Assembly: GCF_038624605.1 (NCBI RefSeq) | Contig: NZ_CP152020.1 | Location: 3,403,312-3,467,311, forward strand | Direction of reading: 5' to 3' | DNA from: Psychrobacillus sp. FSL K6-4046 | GTDB lineage: Bacteria > Bacillota > Bacilli > Bacillales_A > Planococcaceae | DNA length: 64,000 bases | In this document: one piece after another, positions 1 to 7,913 of the stretch | Numbering within the stretch: the first letter of the stretch is position 1 | How the letters are laid out: every line of letters starts with the position of its first letter | Notes under the pieces: model-generated | Told to the model about the DNA's origin: nothing | What the model saw: only the letters and a program-made list of their open reading frames with translations | The model's database searches: none | Made by a program: the position numbers and the translations under genes

Positions 1-379
1 ACTGAAAGGTCGATGTCCCATCAAAATTTCCTTTTCCCATAAATGAGTTGATGAAAGCAAAGCTTAATAACAGGATGGCTATGACCATGAGTGTCTCCCC
101 ACTTAGAAAGGATGCCGTAAGTCCCCCTAAAATTCCTCCACCTAAACAAAATACTAGAACAGACAACGCTTCTTTCGCTGACACTTCCTTTTTAGTAAAA
201 ATAACTAAAAAGCTAGATAGGGAGCTCACAGTATTTGAAACCTTGTTGGCACCAATAGCTGAATGAATCGGTAAGCCCATTAGCAGCATCATTGGAAGAC
301 TGATCAGTCCTCCCCCTCCAACTAGCGTACCAACCATATTTCCTGCAATCCCAATAATAAAAAATATTAGAAATTCCAT
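1..379 (-). CDS. TauE/SafE (TSUP) family membrane permease, 3' end outside window
   Basis: Partial gene running off the left edge; the N-terminal 126 residues are visible. It starts MEFLIFFIIGIAGNMVGTL and continues with the glycine-rich GGGGLISLPMMLL stretch and further hydrophobic helices, which is how TauE/SafE (sulfite/organosulfonate exporter, DUF81/TSUP) proteins begin. Family members are inner-membrane proteins moving sulfur-containing or organic anions; the substrate here cannot be told. The ATG at 379 is preceded by an AAGGAA ribosome binding site. The family is clear; function beyond 'permease' is not. Confidence 0.75.
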   Translation of the reverse strand, partial: MEFLIFFIIGIAGNMVGTLVGGGGLISLPMMLLMGLPIHSAIGANKVSNTVSSLSSFLVIFTKKEVSAKEALSVLVFCLGGGILGGLTASFLSGETLMVIAILLLSFAFINSFMGKGNFDGTSTFQ

Positions 380-540
380 TATTTTTCCTTCTTTCTAAAC
401 TTCTCTGTTAATTCAGCATACTCCTCCATTTATGATAAGTAAATTTGATAGAATCTATCGTTTCTCATTTGTAAAACTTATGGTAAGGAGCAGGAATCTG
501 CATTTCTTTCCTAGAAGTAGTAACTAGAGGAGGTTTTTAT

Positions 541-1533
541 ATGAAAAGACTCATACTTTTAACACTTCTATTAGTTGGTTGCTCAGAAGAAGCAGCTGAA
601 CCAGAAAAAGAAGCCGCAGATAAAATAGCAACCAATTTAGAAATCCCTTGGGCAATCAACCAACAGGACAGTATCTTTTATATATCAGAGAGAGTAGGTA
701 CAATAGCTGTCATTGATGGGTCTACCGTTACCCATGAGGAAGTCATTTTTTCGGATACCTTGTCCTCCGCGGCAGAAGCCGGACTTCTCGGCTTTGTATT
801 AAAGTCTGACTTCAGTAAAACCAATGAGGCATTTGCCTATTATACGTATGACAAAGACGGGGAATCCTTTAATCGTGTAGTGACTCTAAAACGAGAGAAT
901 AATCAGTGGCAGGAAACTGAAATACACCTCGATGACATTAAGACCGGTAATATCCATCATGGTGGACGACTGGAGATAGGTCCTGATCATAAGCTATATG
1001 TAACTATTGGAGATGCAGGTGACCCTGAGCTTGCTCAGGACGAAAATTCCTTGAACGGTAAAATTGTGCGAATGGAAGAGGATGGATCATTCCAAATTTT
1101 CTCCTCTGGTCACCGTAACCCACAGGGACTTGCCTGGCACGAGAATGGGACTCTTTTTGAGGCAGAGCATGGCCAGTCAGCTAATGATGAGGTCAATTTA
1201 ATTGAGCAAGGAAAGAACTATGGCTATCCCATCATTGAAGGATCTGAAACTAAGAACGGCTATGTAACACCGCTTATCACTTCTGGCAGTAACGAGACAT
1301 GGGCACCCTCTGGAATAACCTTTCACAAAGGAAAGCTATATGTCGCTTCCCTACGCGGAGAAGCTGTAAAGGTCATGAATGTAGAAACTGGTAAGGTTGA
1401 ACAATCCATCACTGGCTTCGGTAGGGTACGTGATGTCTTCTCTAATGGGGAATCGTTGTACTTTGTCACTAATAATACCGATGGACGTGGTAATCCAAGC
1501 GAAGAAGATGATATCTTATATAAATTAAACTAA
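541..1533 (+). CDS. PQQ-dependent sugar (glucose/sorbosone-type) dehydrogenase, lipoprotein
   Basis: 330 residues. A short signal peptide ends in a lipobox (LLVGC, Cys at residue 14), so the protein should be lipid-anchored on the outer face of the membrane. The rest is a six-bladed beta-propeller of the glucose/sorbosone dehydrogenase type: the segments HHGGRLEIGPDHKLYVTIGD (about 140-160), SGHRNPQGLAWH and EAEHGQSANDEVNLI are family hallmarks that hold the PQQ/Ca site in characterised homologues. The expected activity is PQQ-linked sugar oxidation, but many Bacillus homologues have no proven substrate and no PQQ biosynthesis genes are in this window. A good AGGAGG site precedes ATG 541; the gene stands alone and ends at a hairpin terminator. 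Confidence 0.85.
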   Translation: MKRLILLTLLLVGCSEEAAEPEKEAADKIATNLEIPWAINQQDSIFYISERVGTIAVIDGSTVTHEEVIFSDTLSSAAEAGLLGFVLKSDFSKTNEAFAYYTYDKDGESFNRVVTLKRENNQWQETEIHLDDIKTGNIHHGGRLEIGPDHKLYVTIGDAGDPELAQDENSLNGKIVRMEEDGSFQIFSSGHRNPQGLAWHENGTLFEAEHGQSANDEVNLIEQGKNYGYPIIEGSETKNGYVTPLITSGSNETWAPSGITFHKGKLYVASLRGEAVKVMNVETGKVEQSITGFGRVRDVFSNGESLYFVTNNTDGRGNPSEEDDILYKLN

Positions 1534-1545
1534 ATAAAGGAAGTA

Positions 1546-1581
1546 AAAAAGTGAAATCGGATTTTCCGGTTTCACTTTTTT
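1546..1581 (+). terminator. Rho-independent terminator after the sugar dehydrogenase
   Basis: AAAAAAGTGAAATC pairs with GGTTTCACTTTTTT around a short loop and ends in a T run. It is symmetrical, so it may also serve the convergent GNAT gene. The GTGAAATC stem recurs in three other terminators of this window. Confidence 0.8.
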
Positions 1582-1608
1582 ATGGGAGGTATATCCAGCC
1601 TCTTACCT

Positions 1609-2589
1609 TTAAATCTTTCGCTTATATTTTAAGGAAATTGCTTGGTCCTCTAGGTTACTCTCATAAGATTGCTCCTCGTGTTGAAAGATAAAGCCACGTG
1701 ACTCGTAAAAAGGAATTCCAAGCATATTGTTTTTGGCTACCGACACCCATTGCTCGTGCGCACCATACTTCGATTTCTGAACATCCGATAAATAGTTTAA
1801 AAGCTTGGTCCCGATCCCTTTATTTCGTTTCTCTGGATCCAAGTAAAGAACGTATACTTCAGCAATTCCTTCTTCATCTACCCCACCGCCTATAGCTCCA
1901 ACTATTTCATTGTTCAATAGAGCGACGAAGTATCCGTTCCAAAAACGATTGGTTTCTGCAATTTCCTTTTCAATTCTATCCACAGTATAAAACTTTTCAA
2001 TTACACCTTCTATGTATTCCATGGAATATAAATTCTTGTATGTGTTCCATTGGGCTGCCACACATACATCCACGATCCCTTGTTCATCTCCAGGCATTGC
2101 TTTCCTTACTATTACCTGGTCAACCTTAAGACACAAAGCTAATTGGATTCCAGCACTTCCTAAGTACCTGTGCCCCTCGTCGATAAACCCATTTTTTAAA
2201 TAGACAGCCTGTGCAGCTTTATTAGCCTCATTTACACCGAGCACAACCTGCTTAATAGATGGAAAATGCTCCATTACAAACTGGGGTAAAAGCTGCATAG
2301 AAAACTTTGCTATTCCTCTCCCTTGGAAACTAGGATGAACGGAATAACCTCTAAGTAGGATACTTTCTTTCATATCCGTATAATTTAACTTATCGTCTCC
2401 AGTGTCCAATACAAAAAATCCAGCCACCTGTTCACCGTCTAAAATAACAACCGGTGTATAGGTAGGACACATTTCAACCTTTTTAAGCATTTCTATTGGG
2501 TGTCCTGTGAAGCCTAATTGCTCTTTAGACAACGGATAATTTTCTAATGCCTCTTTATGCTTGGACTCATAAATGACCAATGAAATCAT
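1609..2589 (-). CDS. Tandem GNAT N-acetyltransferase (two GNAT domains)
   Basis: 326 residues with two consecutive GCN5-related acetyltransferase domains. The N-terminal domain (about 1-150) has the acetyl-CoA loop YSVHPSFQGRGIAKFSMQL; the C-terminal domain (about 155-310) has VLYLDPEKRNKGIGTKLLNY. Both carry the R/Q-x-x-G-x-G/A pyrophosphate-binding motif, so both may bind acetyl-CoA. The substrate is unknown. An upstream in-frame ATG exists at 2616, but the AGGAGGG box sits just before ATG 2589 (MISLVIYES), so that start is preferred. Monocistronic; divergent from the FAD monooxygenase. Confidence 0.8.
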   Translation of the reverse strand: MISLVIYESKHKEALENYPLSKEQLGFTGHPIEMLKKVEMCPTYTPVVILDGEQVAGFFVLDTGDDKLNYTDMKESILLRGYSVHPSFQGRGIAKFSMQLLPQFVMEHFPSIKQVVLGVNEANKAAQAVYLKNGFIDEGHRYLGSAGIQLALCLKVDQVIVRKAMPGDEQGIVDVCVAAQWNTYKNLYSMEYIEGVIEKFYTVDRIEKEIAETNRFWNGYFVALLNNEIVGAIGGGVDEEGIAEVYVLYLDPEKRNKGIGTKLLNYLSDVQKSKYGAHEQWVSVAKNNMLGIPFYESRGFIFQHEEQSYESNLEDQAISLKYKRKI

Positions 2590-2664
2590 ATTTCTCCCTC
2601 CTCTTTTAATTAGCATATCATAAAATTTCTGCTAGACTAGAGGTACTTAAGGAGAGTGATTTCA

Positions 2665-3804
2665 GTGAACATTGCCATCGTAGGAGGTGGTATTGGAGGA
2701 CTTTGTGCAGCAGTTACTCTGCAAAAGCAAGGTCATGAGGTGCACGTGTTTGAGTCTGCTCCAGTTTTCCACCCAATTGGTGCTGGAATAGGAATTGGCT
2801 CCAATGCTATGCAAGCACTAATGGAGATTGGTGTTGGAGAGGAGATATTCCGCAATGGCTATATCCTAAACACACAAGTCTTTCAGGACATGCATGGAAA
2901 AGTGCTCAATACGATCGATTTCTCGGTTCTAAAAAAAATGTTTGGACAAGAGAATATCACCATCCATCGAGCAAATCTTCATCGAACCTTTCTCGAAAAT
3001 CTAAAACCAAATACCATTGAATATAATAAAAGATGTATACGTGTTGAGCAAAATGAGCATAAGGTTACTGCTTTTTTCGAGGATGGGACAGTCTTTGAAG
3101 CTGAGCTACTTATAGCGGCAGACGGCATTAATTCTCCTATTCGCCAACAGCTCGTTCCTGAATCTAAACCAAGATATGCTGGGTATACTTGCTGGAGAGG
3201 GATAACTGAAAACAATGGTCGAGTAAAAGAATTTACATCCACAGAGCTTTGGTCCACAAAAGGGAGATTTGGTATGGCACCTATGAAAGATGGTTTCATT
3301 TATTGGTTTGCTTGTATTAACACTTCTCCAAAAAATCCTGACTTTCAATACTTAAAGCCTAAAGAAGTGTCATTTCTCTTTGAACATTTTCCACGGGTAG
3401 CATCAGATATTATTGCAAGTACTCCGGAGGAAAAATTGCTTCATCATGACATTTCAGATATCAAGCCACTACGAAATTTTGTGTTCGATCGAGTTGTCCT
3501 ATTAGGTGATGCAGCCCATGCGACTACGCCAAATATGGGGCAGGGTGCTGGACAAGCTATTGAAGATGCAATAGTCCTCGGCAATGGCTTTAAACAATTT
3601 GAAGATATAAGAAGCGTATTAGATTTTTACAATGAAAAACGAGTAGCACGCACCGGAAAGGTAATTCGTCTTTCCAGACAAATTGGAGCAATTGCCCAAA
3701 TTTCTTTTAGCCCAATAGCAGCTGCTCGTGATTGGATCTTTCCCCTTCTCCCTTCAAAGTCTTTACTATGGCGTCTTAAGTTCTTATTTGATGTAAAACT
3801 ATAA
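2665..3804 (+). CDS. FAD-dependent monooxygenase (aromatic-ring hydroxylase superfamily)
   Basis: 379 residues. The N-terminus NIAIVGGGIGGLCAAVTLQK is a Rossmann GxGxxG motif binding FAD ADP; the middle has the DG motif (AADGINSPIRQQL, about 150) and the C-terminal third has the second FAD motif VVLLGDAAHATTPNMGQGAG. This is the UbiH/salicylate-hydroxylase/zeaxanthin-epoxidase group of NAD(P)H-dependent hydroxylases. The substrate is not predictable. The start is taken as GTG 2665 because AAGGAG lies 10 nt upstream; the in-frame GTG at 2656 would overlap that box. Sits alone, divergent from the tandem GNAT. Confidence 0.85.
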   Translation: MNIAIVGGGIGGLCAAVTLQKQGHEVHVFESAPVFHPIGAGIGIGSNAMQALMEIGVGEEIFRNGYILNTQVFQDMHGKVLNTIDFSVLKKMFGQENITIHRANLHRTFLENLKPNTIEYNKRCIRVEQNEHKVTAFFEDGTVFEAELLIAADGINSPIRQQLVPESKPRYAGYTCWRGITENNGRVKEFTSTELWSTKGRFGMAPMKDGFIYWFACINTSPKNPDFQYLKPKEVSFLFEHFPRVASDIIASTPEEKLLHHDISDIKPLRNFVFDRVVLLGDAAHATTPNMGQGAGQAIEDAIVLGNGFKQFEDIRSVLDFYNEKRVARTGKVIRLSRQIGAIAQISFSPIAAARDWIFPLLPSKSLLWRLKFLFDVKL

Positions 3805-3850
3805 GAGCTGATGGAAGGATGCCAGCTTTGGATTTTTCCTTATAAGATAG

Positions 3851-3880
3851 AAAAGTGCCCGCATTAGCAGGCACTTTACT
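3851..3880. terminator. Bidirectional hairpin between convergent genes
   Basis: AAAGTGCC...GGCACTTT with a GC-rich inner stem (one mismatch) lies between the stops of the FAD monooxygenase (+) and the 45-aa ORF (-); a T-rich stretch follows on the minus strand. Confidence 0.6.
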
Positions 3881-4016
3881 ATTCTTTATCCCGTATTTTT
3901 TCTAAAATTTCAATGACACGCTCGTTTTGTCTTTCCATGTTTTTTAATCTCTTTTCGATTATATTAGAAGAGAAAAACACGATAAGTACTAATGCTATTC
4001 CAGCTATTAAATCCAA
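3879..4016 (-). CDS. Small single-span membrane protein (45 aa)
   Basis: Short ORF: MDLIAGIALVLIVFFSS (one hydrophobic helix), then a charged tail IIEKRLKNMERQNERVIEIL that looks like a short coiled coil. The start is TTG with an AGGGGAGGAAA ribosome binding site 5-8 nt upstream, and a hairpin terminator overlaps its end. It lies 15 nt downstream of the ABC transporter operon on the same strand and could be its last cistron. No family recognised; the strong site, membrane helix and terminator support a real gene. Confidence 0.55.
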   Translation of the reverse strand: MDLIAGIALVLIVFFSSNIIEKRLKNMERQNERVIEILEKIRDKE

Positions 4017-4031
4017 AACTATTTCCTCCCC

Positions 4032-4742
4032 TTAATAAATTTGCAATCCTAAAGCATCATCAATCTCTATATGCTTTGGAACCTTTAAGTGAATATAGGT
4101 CATACCTCTTACATTCTGATAGGAATAGGTTTCGCCACTGCTAGCTTTTGGTAGATTTACTAAACGGTTAGAAAACTCACTAAACTCCAGATTTATTCCT
4201 ATTGGCTCCTTCACAGATAAATGGTTGCCAGCCCAATATAGCTCATGTAAGGGAATTATTTTATCTAAGAGAATACCTTCTATAATAAAGTTAGATCTAT
4301 ATTCTTTACCTTCTATCAATTGATTTTTAGCATCTGTCCATTCTACAACAAATCTAGTGGAATAAGAATCAGTGCCTTCATAGCCTATAGATAACGTATT
4401 TCCACTTAACTCATGAGACCACTCATCTATTAGAAATCTTTCAGTAAGATTATTCTCCTCGTAGTTTTTTAAAGCTTCTTCTAATTCAATATTTTCTACT
4501 TCTAGCACCTGAACTTCTTCCTCCGCCAACAGCTCTAAATGGTTATTAGGCATGAGCTCATAAACTAACATTGCTATAAATAGTATGACAATATAAGCGA
4601 AAACGATATATTTTTTAAGCTGCAAGGAACCATGTAAATTTTTTGTACCTTTCTTTATACCACCTATCAATACAAAGGATATTAATAATATTAGAACAAT
4701 AGGGAGCAGGCCTACTATGAACGCTATCCATACACCACTCAC
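4032..4742 (-). CDS. Membrane protein of the YtrA-type ABC operon (permease-associated)
   Basis: 236 residues. Two hydrophobic helices at the N-terminus (about 5-35 and 45-65) are followed by a roughly 170-residue soluble domain, probably outside the cell, with no motif I recognise. GTG 4742 is the preferred start: GGAGG lies 7 nt upstream, and GTGA overlaps the stop of the preceding permease by 4 nt, indicating translational coupling. Its position as last large gene of the GntR-ATPase-permease operon suggests a role as accessory or sensor subunit. Function inferred from context only. Confidence 0.6.
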   Translation of the reverse strand: MSGVWIAFIVGLLPIVLILLISFVLIGGIKKGTKNLHGSLQLKKYIVFAYIVILFIAMLVYELMPNNHLELLAEEEVQVLEVENIELEEALKNYEENNLTERFLIDEWSHELSGNTLSIGYEGTDSYSTRFVVEWTDAKNQLIEGKEYRSNFIIEGILLDKIIPLHELYWAGNHLSVKEPIGINLEFSEFSNRLVNLPKASSGETYSYQNVRGMTYIHLKVPKHIEIDDALGLQIY

Positions 4743-5470
4743 GCTCTTACCTCCCATCTATTAGATACTGCAACTGAAATTAAAAAGAAAATTACTGATA
4801 AACCAAATATTTTAAGCATGAATACCCACAAGTTTCCCTCTACTATAAAGAAAAACTCTATAATATTAAGCCCTATAGAACTCATTACTATCCCAACGAG
4901 AACTATCGGAAAAATTAATATCAATGCCTTATGCTTTTGGACCAAGGATCCGATTAAATATCCAAAGGAAGTGAACATCCATATTAAGATAAATAGTAAA
5001 AGCAAAGTTTCTATGGTCTCCATAGGCTCATCCAGTATTCCCGGACCATCAATAAACTCCACGTTACTAAACAACACTTGATATAATCTCAACAAATACG
5101 TACATAAAAAAGTAGTAACCGCTGCAACGGCACTGACAATCATCAACACCACAATATTCGCGATGTTGTTACTTAGCCGTGTGGAAACAAACGTAAAATC
5201 ATCATAACGGTACGCCTTCGTAGTGATTAAGTTCCCTATAAATACTGCCCATGCAGCTACAAAGAATAAGACACCATCAAGTGTGTATGTGTTGATAGTA
5301 ATTTCTGTACCAATACTGCTTGTTCCTATCATTCCAGTGTTACTAGTAAGAAGTAAACCTAATAGTTGTATAAATATAAGCGAGAGAACAGCCCCTATAT
5401 ATGCCTGTAGTTTGAATTTCACCTGTGTCCTTATCACACTTGCTAAACTGACATTACTTAAAAACATCAT
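4739..5470 (-). CDS. ABC-2 type transporter permease
   Basis: 243 residues with about six membrane segments (IGAVLSLIFIQLLGLLL, VLFFVAAWAVFIGNLI, IVVLMIVSAVAAVTTFL, LLLLFILIWMFTSFGYLIG, ALILIFPIVLVGIVM, IFGLSVIFFLISVAV), the layout of a small ABC-2 permease. It should pair with the ATPase encoded directly upstream. The start ATG 5470 (or 5467, an ATGATG) lies inside the ATPase gene's 3' end with AAAGGAGGGG just upstream. Substrate unknown; related B. subtilis Ytr proteins are linked to cell-envelope stress. Confidence 0.75.
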   Translation of the reverse strand: MMFLSNVSLASVIRTQVKFKLQAYIGAVLSLIFIQLLGLLLTSNTGMIGTSSIGTEITINTYTLDGVLFFVAAWAVFIGNLITTKAYRYDDFTFVSTRLSNNIANIVVLMIVSAVAAVTTFLCTYLLRLYQVLFSNVEFIDGPGILDEPMETIETLLLLFILIWMFTSFGYLIGSLVQKHKALILIFPIVLVGIVMSSIGLNIIEFFFIVEGNLWVFMLKIFGLSVIFFLISVAVSNRWEVRA

Positions 5471-6341
5471 CAATCCCCTCCTTTGTTTCACTCGTCACAT
5501 ACATACACACATCGCTCGCCGATAAAGCCTCAAGCATAGCACCCTCTGTACGAGCCTTCTCTATAGAAGAATTGTATTTTACAACAACATATTTTCTTTG
5601 ATGATCTAACTGCTTGGAGAAATAAACCTCTTCCCCTTGCGTCCATCTTTCAATGTCAGTTGCATTCCCCTGTAATCCCACGGCATACTCTTTTATTTCA
5701 TCAAGCGGTTGATGTAAGACCACCCTTCCTTGGTGAACCAAGAGGATATCCTCCAACAAGTGCTCTATCTCTGCTAAATGATGACTAGAGATTAAAATAG
5801 AGCGTGGATGAGCTATATAATCCTTTAACAATGCTCGGTAAAAGTCTGACCTTACTGCTTCATCCATCCCATTCATCGGTTCATCAAGCAGGGTTAGCTC
5901 ACAGCGAGTAGAGAGCCCAAAAATTAGATTAAACGTAGCAGCTGTTCCTTTAGATAAGCTAGAGTGATTAAGCTTAGGATTTAATTTGAAATAATCCATT
6001 AGTCTTTTAGCAAGCTCTCCATCCCATTTTTTATAAAAGGCTGGAGCCATGTTCAAAATCTCTTCTAAATTCAGTGTGTCAGGAAAAGTCATTTGGTCAT
6101 CCACTAAAATACTGTTCGCAGATACTAACAAATCATTATAGGGACTTCTATCGAAAACGCGCACTTCTCCAGAACTATGGCTGGTAAAACCAGATAGTAT
6201 TTTCAGTAAGGTTGTTTTCCCAGCTCCATTGCGGCCAATTAGCCCTGTAATTTTCCGATCACTTAGCTCGAAGCTTATATCCTCCAAAGCATTCATTCGA
6301 TGAAAAACTTTTTTGACATTTCGACATTCAACTACCTTCAT
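5454..6341 (-). CDS. ABC transporter ATP-binding protein, YtrB-like
   Basis: 295 residues. Walker A GRNGAGKTT lies near residue 36-44 and Walker B LTLLDEPMNGMD near 155; the signature is degenerate (SLSKGTAATFN instead of LSGGQ), as in several YtrB/EcsA-like ATPases. The H-loop is SSHHLAE. It should energise the permease downstream. ATG 6341 shares a base with the stop of the GntR gene (TAATG), so the genes are translationally coupled. Confidence 0.85.
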   Translation of the reverse strand: MKVVECRNVKKVFHRMNALEDISFELSDRKITGLIGRNGAGKTTLLKILSGFTSHSSGEVRVFDRSPYNDLLVSANSILVDDQMTFPDTLNLEEILNMAPAFYKKWDGELAKRLMDYFKLNPKLNHSSLSKGTAATFNLIFGLSTRCELTLLDEPMNGMDEAVRSDFYRALLKDYIAHPRSILISSHHLAEIEHLLEDILLVHQGRVVLHQPLDEIKEYAVGLQGNATDIERWTQGEEVYFSKQLDHQRKYVVVKYNSSIEKARTEGAMLEALSASDVCMYVTSETKEGIDDVFK

Positions 6342-6712
6342 TAGACTTCCTCCTCACATTTATGTATGAGTTGAATTAGCTCCTCTTTGGTTATTGACAA
6401 TCTTTTAGCTTCCATCACTAAATCTGACACCATTTGTGTCAACGTCTGATCTCTCCGTTTAGCTAAAATCATTGCCTTGGCTTCTGTCGCTACGAACATT
6501 CCCAGTCCCCTTTTCTTATATAAAATCTCTTCTTCTACTAGTATTGTTAACCCCTTCGCCGCAGTCGCTGGATTAATATTAAACAGCTCTGCAAGCTGGT
6601 ATTGGGAGTAAATTTTCTCATCATCTTTAAAATGCTCGGCTATAATTTCATTCTCTAACCATTCCGCAATTTGTACATAGATGGGCTTTGCACTATCCGA
6701 ATTTAAAATCAT
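6341..6712 (-). CDS. GntR-family transcriptional repressor, YtrA-like
   Basis: 123 residues: an N-terminal winged helix-turn-helix of the GntR type (PIYVQIAEWLENEIIAEHF ... YQLAELFNINPATAAKGLTILVEEEILYKKRGLGMFV) and a very short C-terminal helix pair, the size and shape of the YtrA subfamily. YtrA repressors are encoded first in the ABC operon they control. Here it heads the operon with a GAGGAGA site before ATG 6712. The promoter at 6763-6791 overlaps an inverted repeat that is a plausible operator. Confidence 0.8.
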   Translation of the reverse strand: MILNSDSAKPIYVQIAEWLENEIIAEHFKDDEKIYSQYQLAELFNINPATAAKGLTILVEEEILYKKRGLGMFVATEAKAMILAKRRDQTLTQMVSDLVMEAKRLSITKEELIQLIHKCEEEV

Positions 6713-6762
6713 TGCGGTAAGTCTCCTCTCAATCTAAAGTTAGTGCATTAGTGATGTAATGT

Positions 6763-6791
6763 AGTATATAACATAAAAATATAATTGTCTA
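6763..6791 (-). promoter_or_regulatory. Sigma-A-type promoter of the YtrA-like operon
   Basis: Minus strand: -35 TAGACA (6786-6791), 17-bp spacer, -10 TATACT (6763-6768). It lies 51 nt upstream of the GntR start codon and is the only good match in the leader. Confidence 0.6.
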
Positions 6792-6806
6792 TACAATTTG
6801 GACAAT
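6784..6806. promoter_or_regulatory. Candidate operator overlapping the -35 box
   Basis: Perfect inverted repeat ATTGTC-N11-GACAAT. Its left half covers the -35 element, an arrangement expected for autorepression by the YtrA-like regulator. It differs from the AGTGTA-N13-TACACT operator I recall for B. subtilis YtrA, so this is inference. Confidence 0.4.
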
Positions 6807-6823
6807 AAAAAAAAATCACACCC

Positions 6824-6937
6824 TTAGGATGTGATCAAGAACTCAAAGAATTTATTGCCGATAAAGAACTTGATAAGAATAATTATTACAAATGTAAAAC
6901 CTATTAAAAGATAACCTACTATATTTTTTAAATTCAT
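6824..6937 (-). CDS. Possible 37-aa membrane peptide
   Basis: ATG 6937 opens MNLKNIVGYLLIGFTFVII followed by a second hydrophobic/aromatic stretch and a stop at 6824. It begins 4 nt after the AraC gene's stop, and a hairpin with a T run on the minus strand (about 6812-6836) overlaps its end. The ribosome binding site is poor (GAG only). Unrecognised; the terminator placement is the best support. Confidence 0.35.
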   Translation of the reverse strand: MNLKNIVGYLLIGFTFVIIILIKFFIGNKFFEFLITS

Positions 6938-6941
6938 ACGA

Positions 6942-7808
6942 CTAATTTAGCTCTATATCAAAATTTAAGTTAATCGGTTCTGCAGGCATATTATCCGGAG
7001 CTTTTAAATTGGTTGTTGGAGTTTTCTCATCTACTTCTTCAAAAGTAAACTCATCCATCCATACCATTCCGGAGCCTTGTAGTAAAACACCGAAATATAT
7101 CGCTCCTGCATGCTCGGGTACATCTAAGACGACACTATAATAGTTCCACCCAGTTGTACCAGTAATAGGACGATTACTCATATTATCAAACTGAAGGGTA
7201 TCGCCATCCTTGGCGTCAATGCGCATCCAAAGACCTGCAAATCCTTGTATATCCTCAGTTTTAATAAAACAAGAGAGCTTTAATCGTTTCCCACAATATT
7301 TACTAGCATGGAACTGTTGCATAACTGTCCCAAACTGTTCTTCTCCTACTGCCTTAATGGAACGCAAATAACCGGAAGCATTTCCCTTGTGCACCACTTG
7401 AAAATCTCTACCCATCTCAAAGTTTTGTGGGGTTGCCCCACTTAAAAACCAACCATTCATAACCTCTACCTCCTCTGGTTTTTCTAGTAAGGTTCGCATG
7501 AGTGTTCGATACTTCCCTGGTGGCAAACCATGCACCTTACGAAAAGCTCTCGTAAAAGCTTCCTGGGACTCAAATTGATAAGTTAAGGCCAAGTCCAAAA
7601 TTCGTTCATCTGTATAAATTAGTCTTTGAGCTGCCAAGGTAAGTCTCCTATTACGAACATATTCGTGTAACGACATTCCAACCTTTTGTTGAAATAACCG
7701 ATGGAAATGATAAAAAGAATAGCCAGTGACTTGTACCACTTCTTCATGTCGAACTGGCTCCTCCATTTTCTGTTCCAACCAGTTGATCGTCTGATGAATG
7801 ATCTTCAT
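6942..7808 (-). CDS. AraC-family transcriptional regulator
   Basis: About 288 residues. The N-terminal 100 residues hold two helix-turn-helix units (MEEPVRHEEVVQVTGYSFYHFHRLFQQKVG and DLALTYQFESQEAFTRAFRKVHGLPPGKYR), so DNA binding is N-terminal as in MarA/SoxS-like proteins. The C-terminal domain (about 130-260) is rich in beta strands and aromatics (FAGLWMRIDAKDGDTLQFDN, GWNYYSVVLDVPEHAGAIYFGVLL), resembling a jelly-roll or sugar-binding fold; its ligand is unknown. GTG 7820 overlaps the AGGAGG box, so ATG 7808 is the likelier start. Targets unknown. Confidence 0.75.
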   Translation of the reverse strand: MKIIHQTINWLEQKMEEPVRHEEVVQVTGYSFYHFHRLFQQKVGMSLHEYVRNRRLTLAAQRLIYTDERILDLALTYQFESQEAFTRAFRKVHGLPPGKYRTLMRTLLEKPEEVEVMNGWFLSGATPQNFEMGRDFQVVHKGNASGYLRSIKAVGEEQFGTVMQQFHASKYCGKRLKLSCFIKTEDIQGFAGLWMRIDAKDGDTLQFDNMSNRPITGTTGWNYYSVVLDVPEHAGAIYFGVLLQGSGMVWMDEFTFEEVDEKTPTTNLKAPDNMPAEPINLNFDIELN

Positions 7809-7898
7809 TCGCTCATGCACCTCCTATTAACTACAGTTTATATGGTATAGGCTTGAATATTTTGATATTTTTTGCGGAAGTTGAGTGGGGGTTGTCTT

Positions 7899-7913
7899 AC
7901 CGACCGATTATTT
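7899..7913 (+). repeat. Left fragment of the 21-bp tandem repeat array
   Basis: ACCGACCGATTATTT is the same unit core as in the array at 9410-9520. Joining 7913 to 9418 (removing the IS and one target copy) restores a continuous array in register. Confidence 0.75.
7906..7913. repeat. Left target-site duplication of the IS256 element
   Basis: GATTATTT directly precedes the left inverted repeat and is repeated exactly at 9410-9417. Eight bases is normal for IS256-family transposition. Confidence 0.85.
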
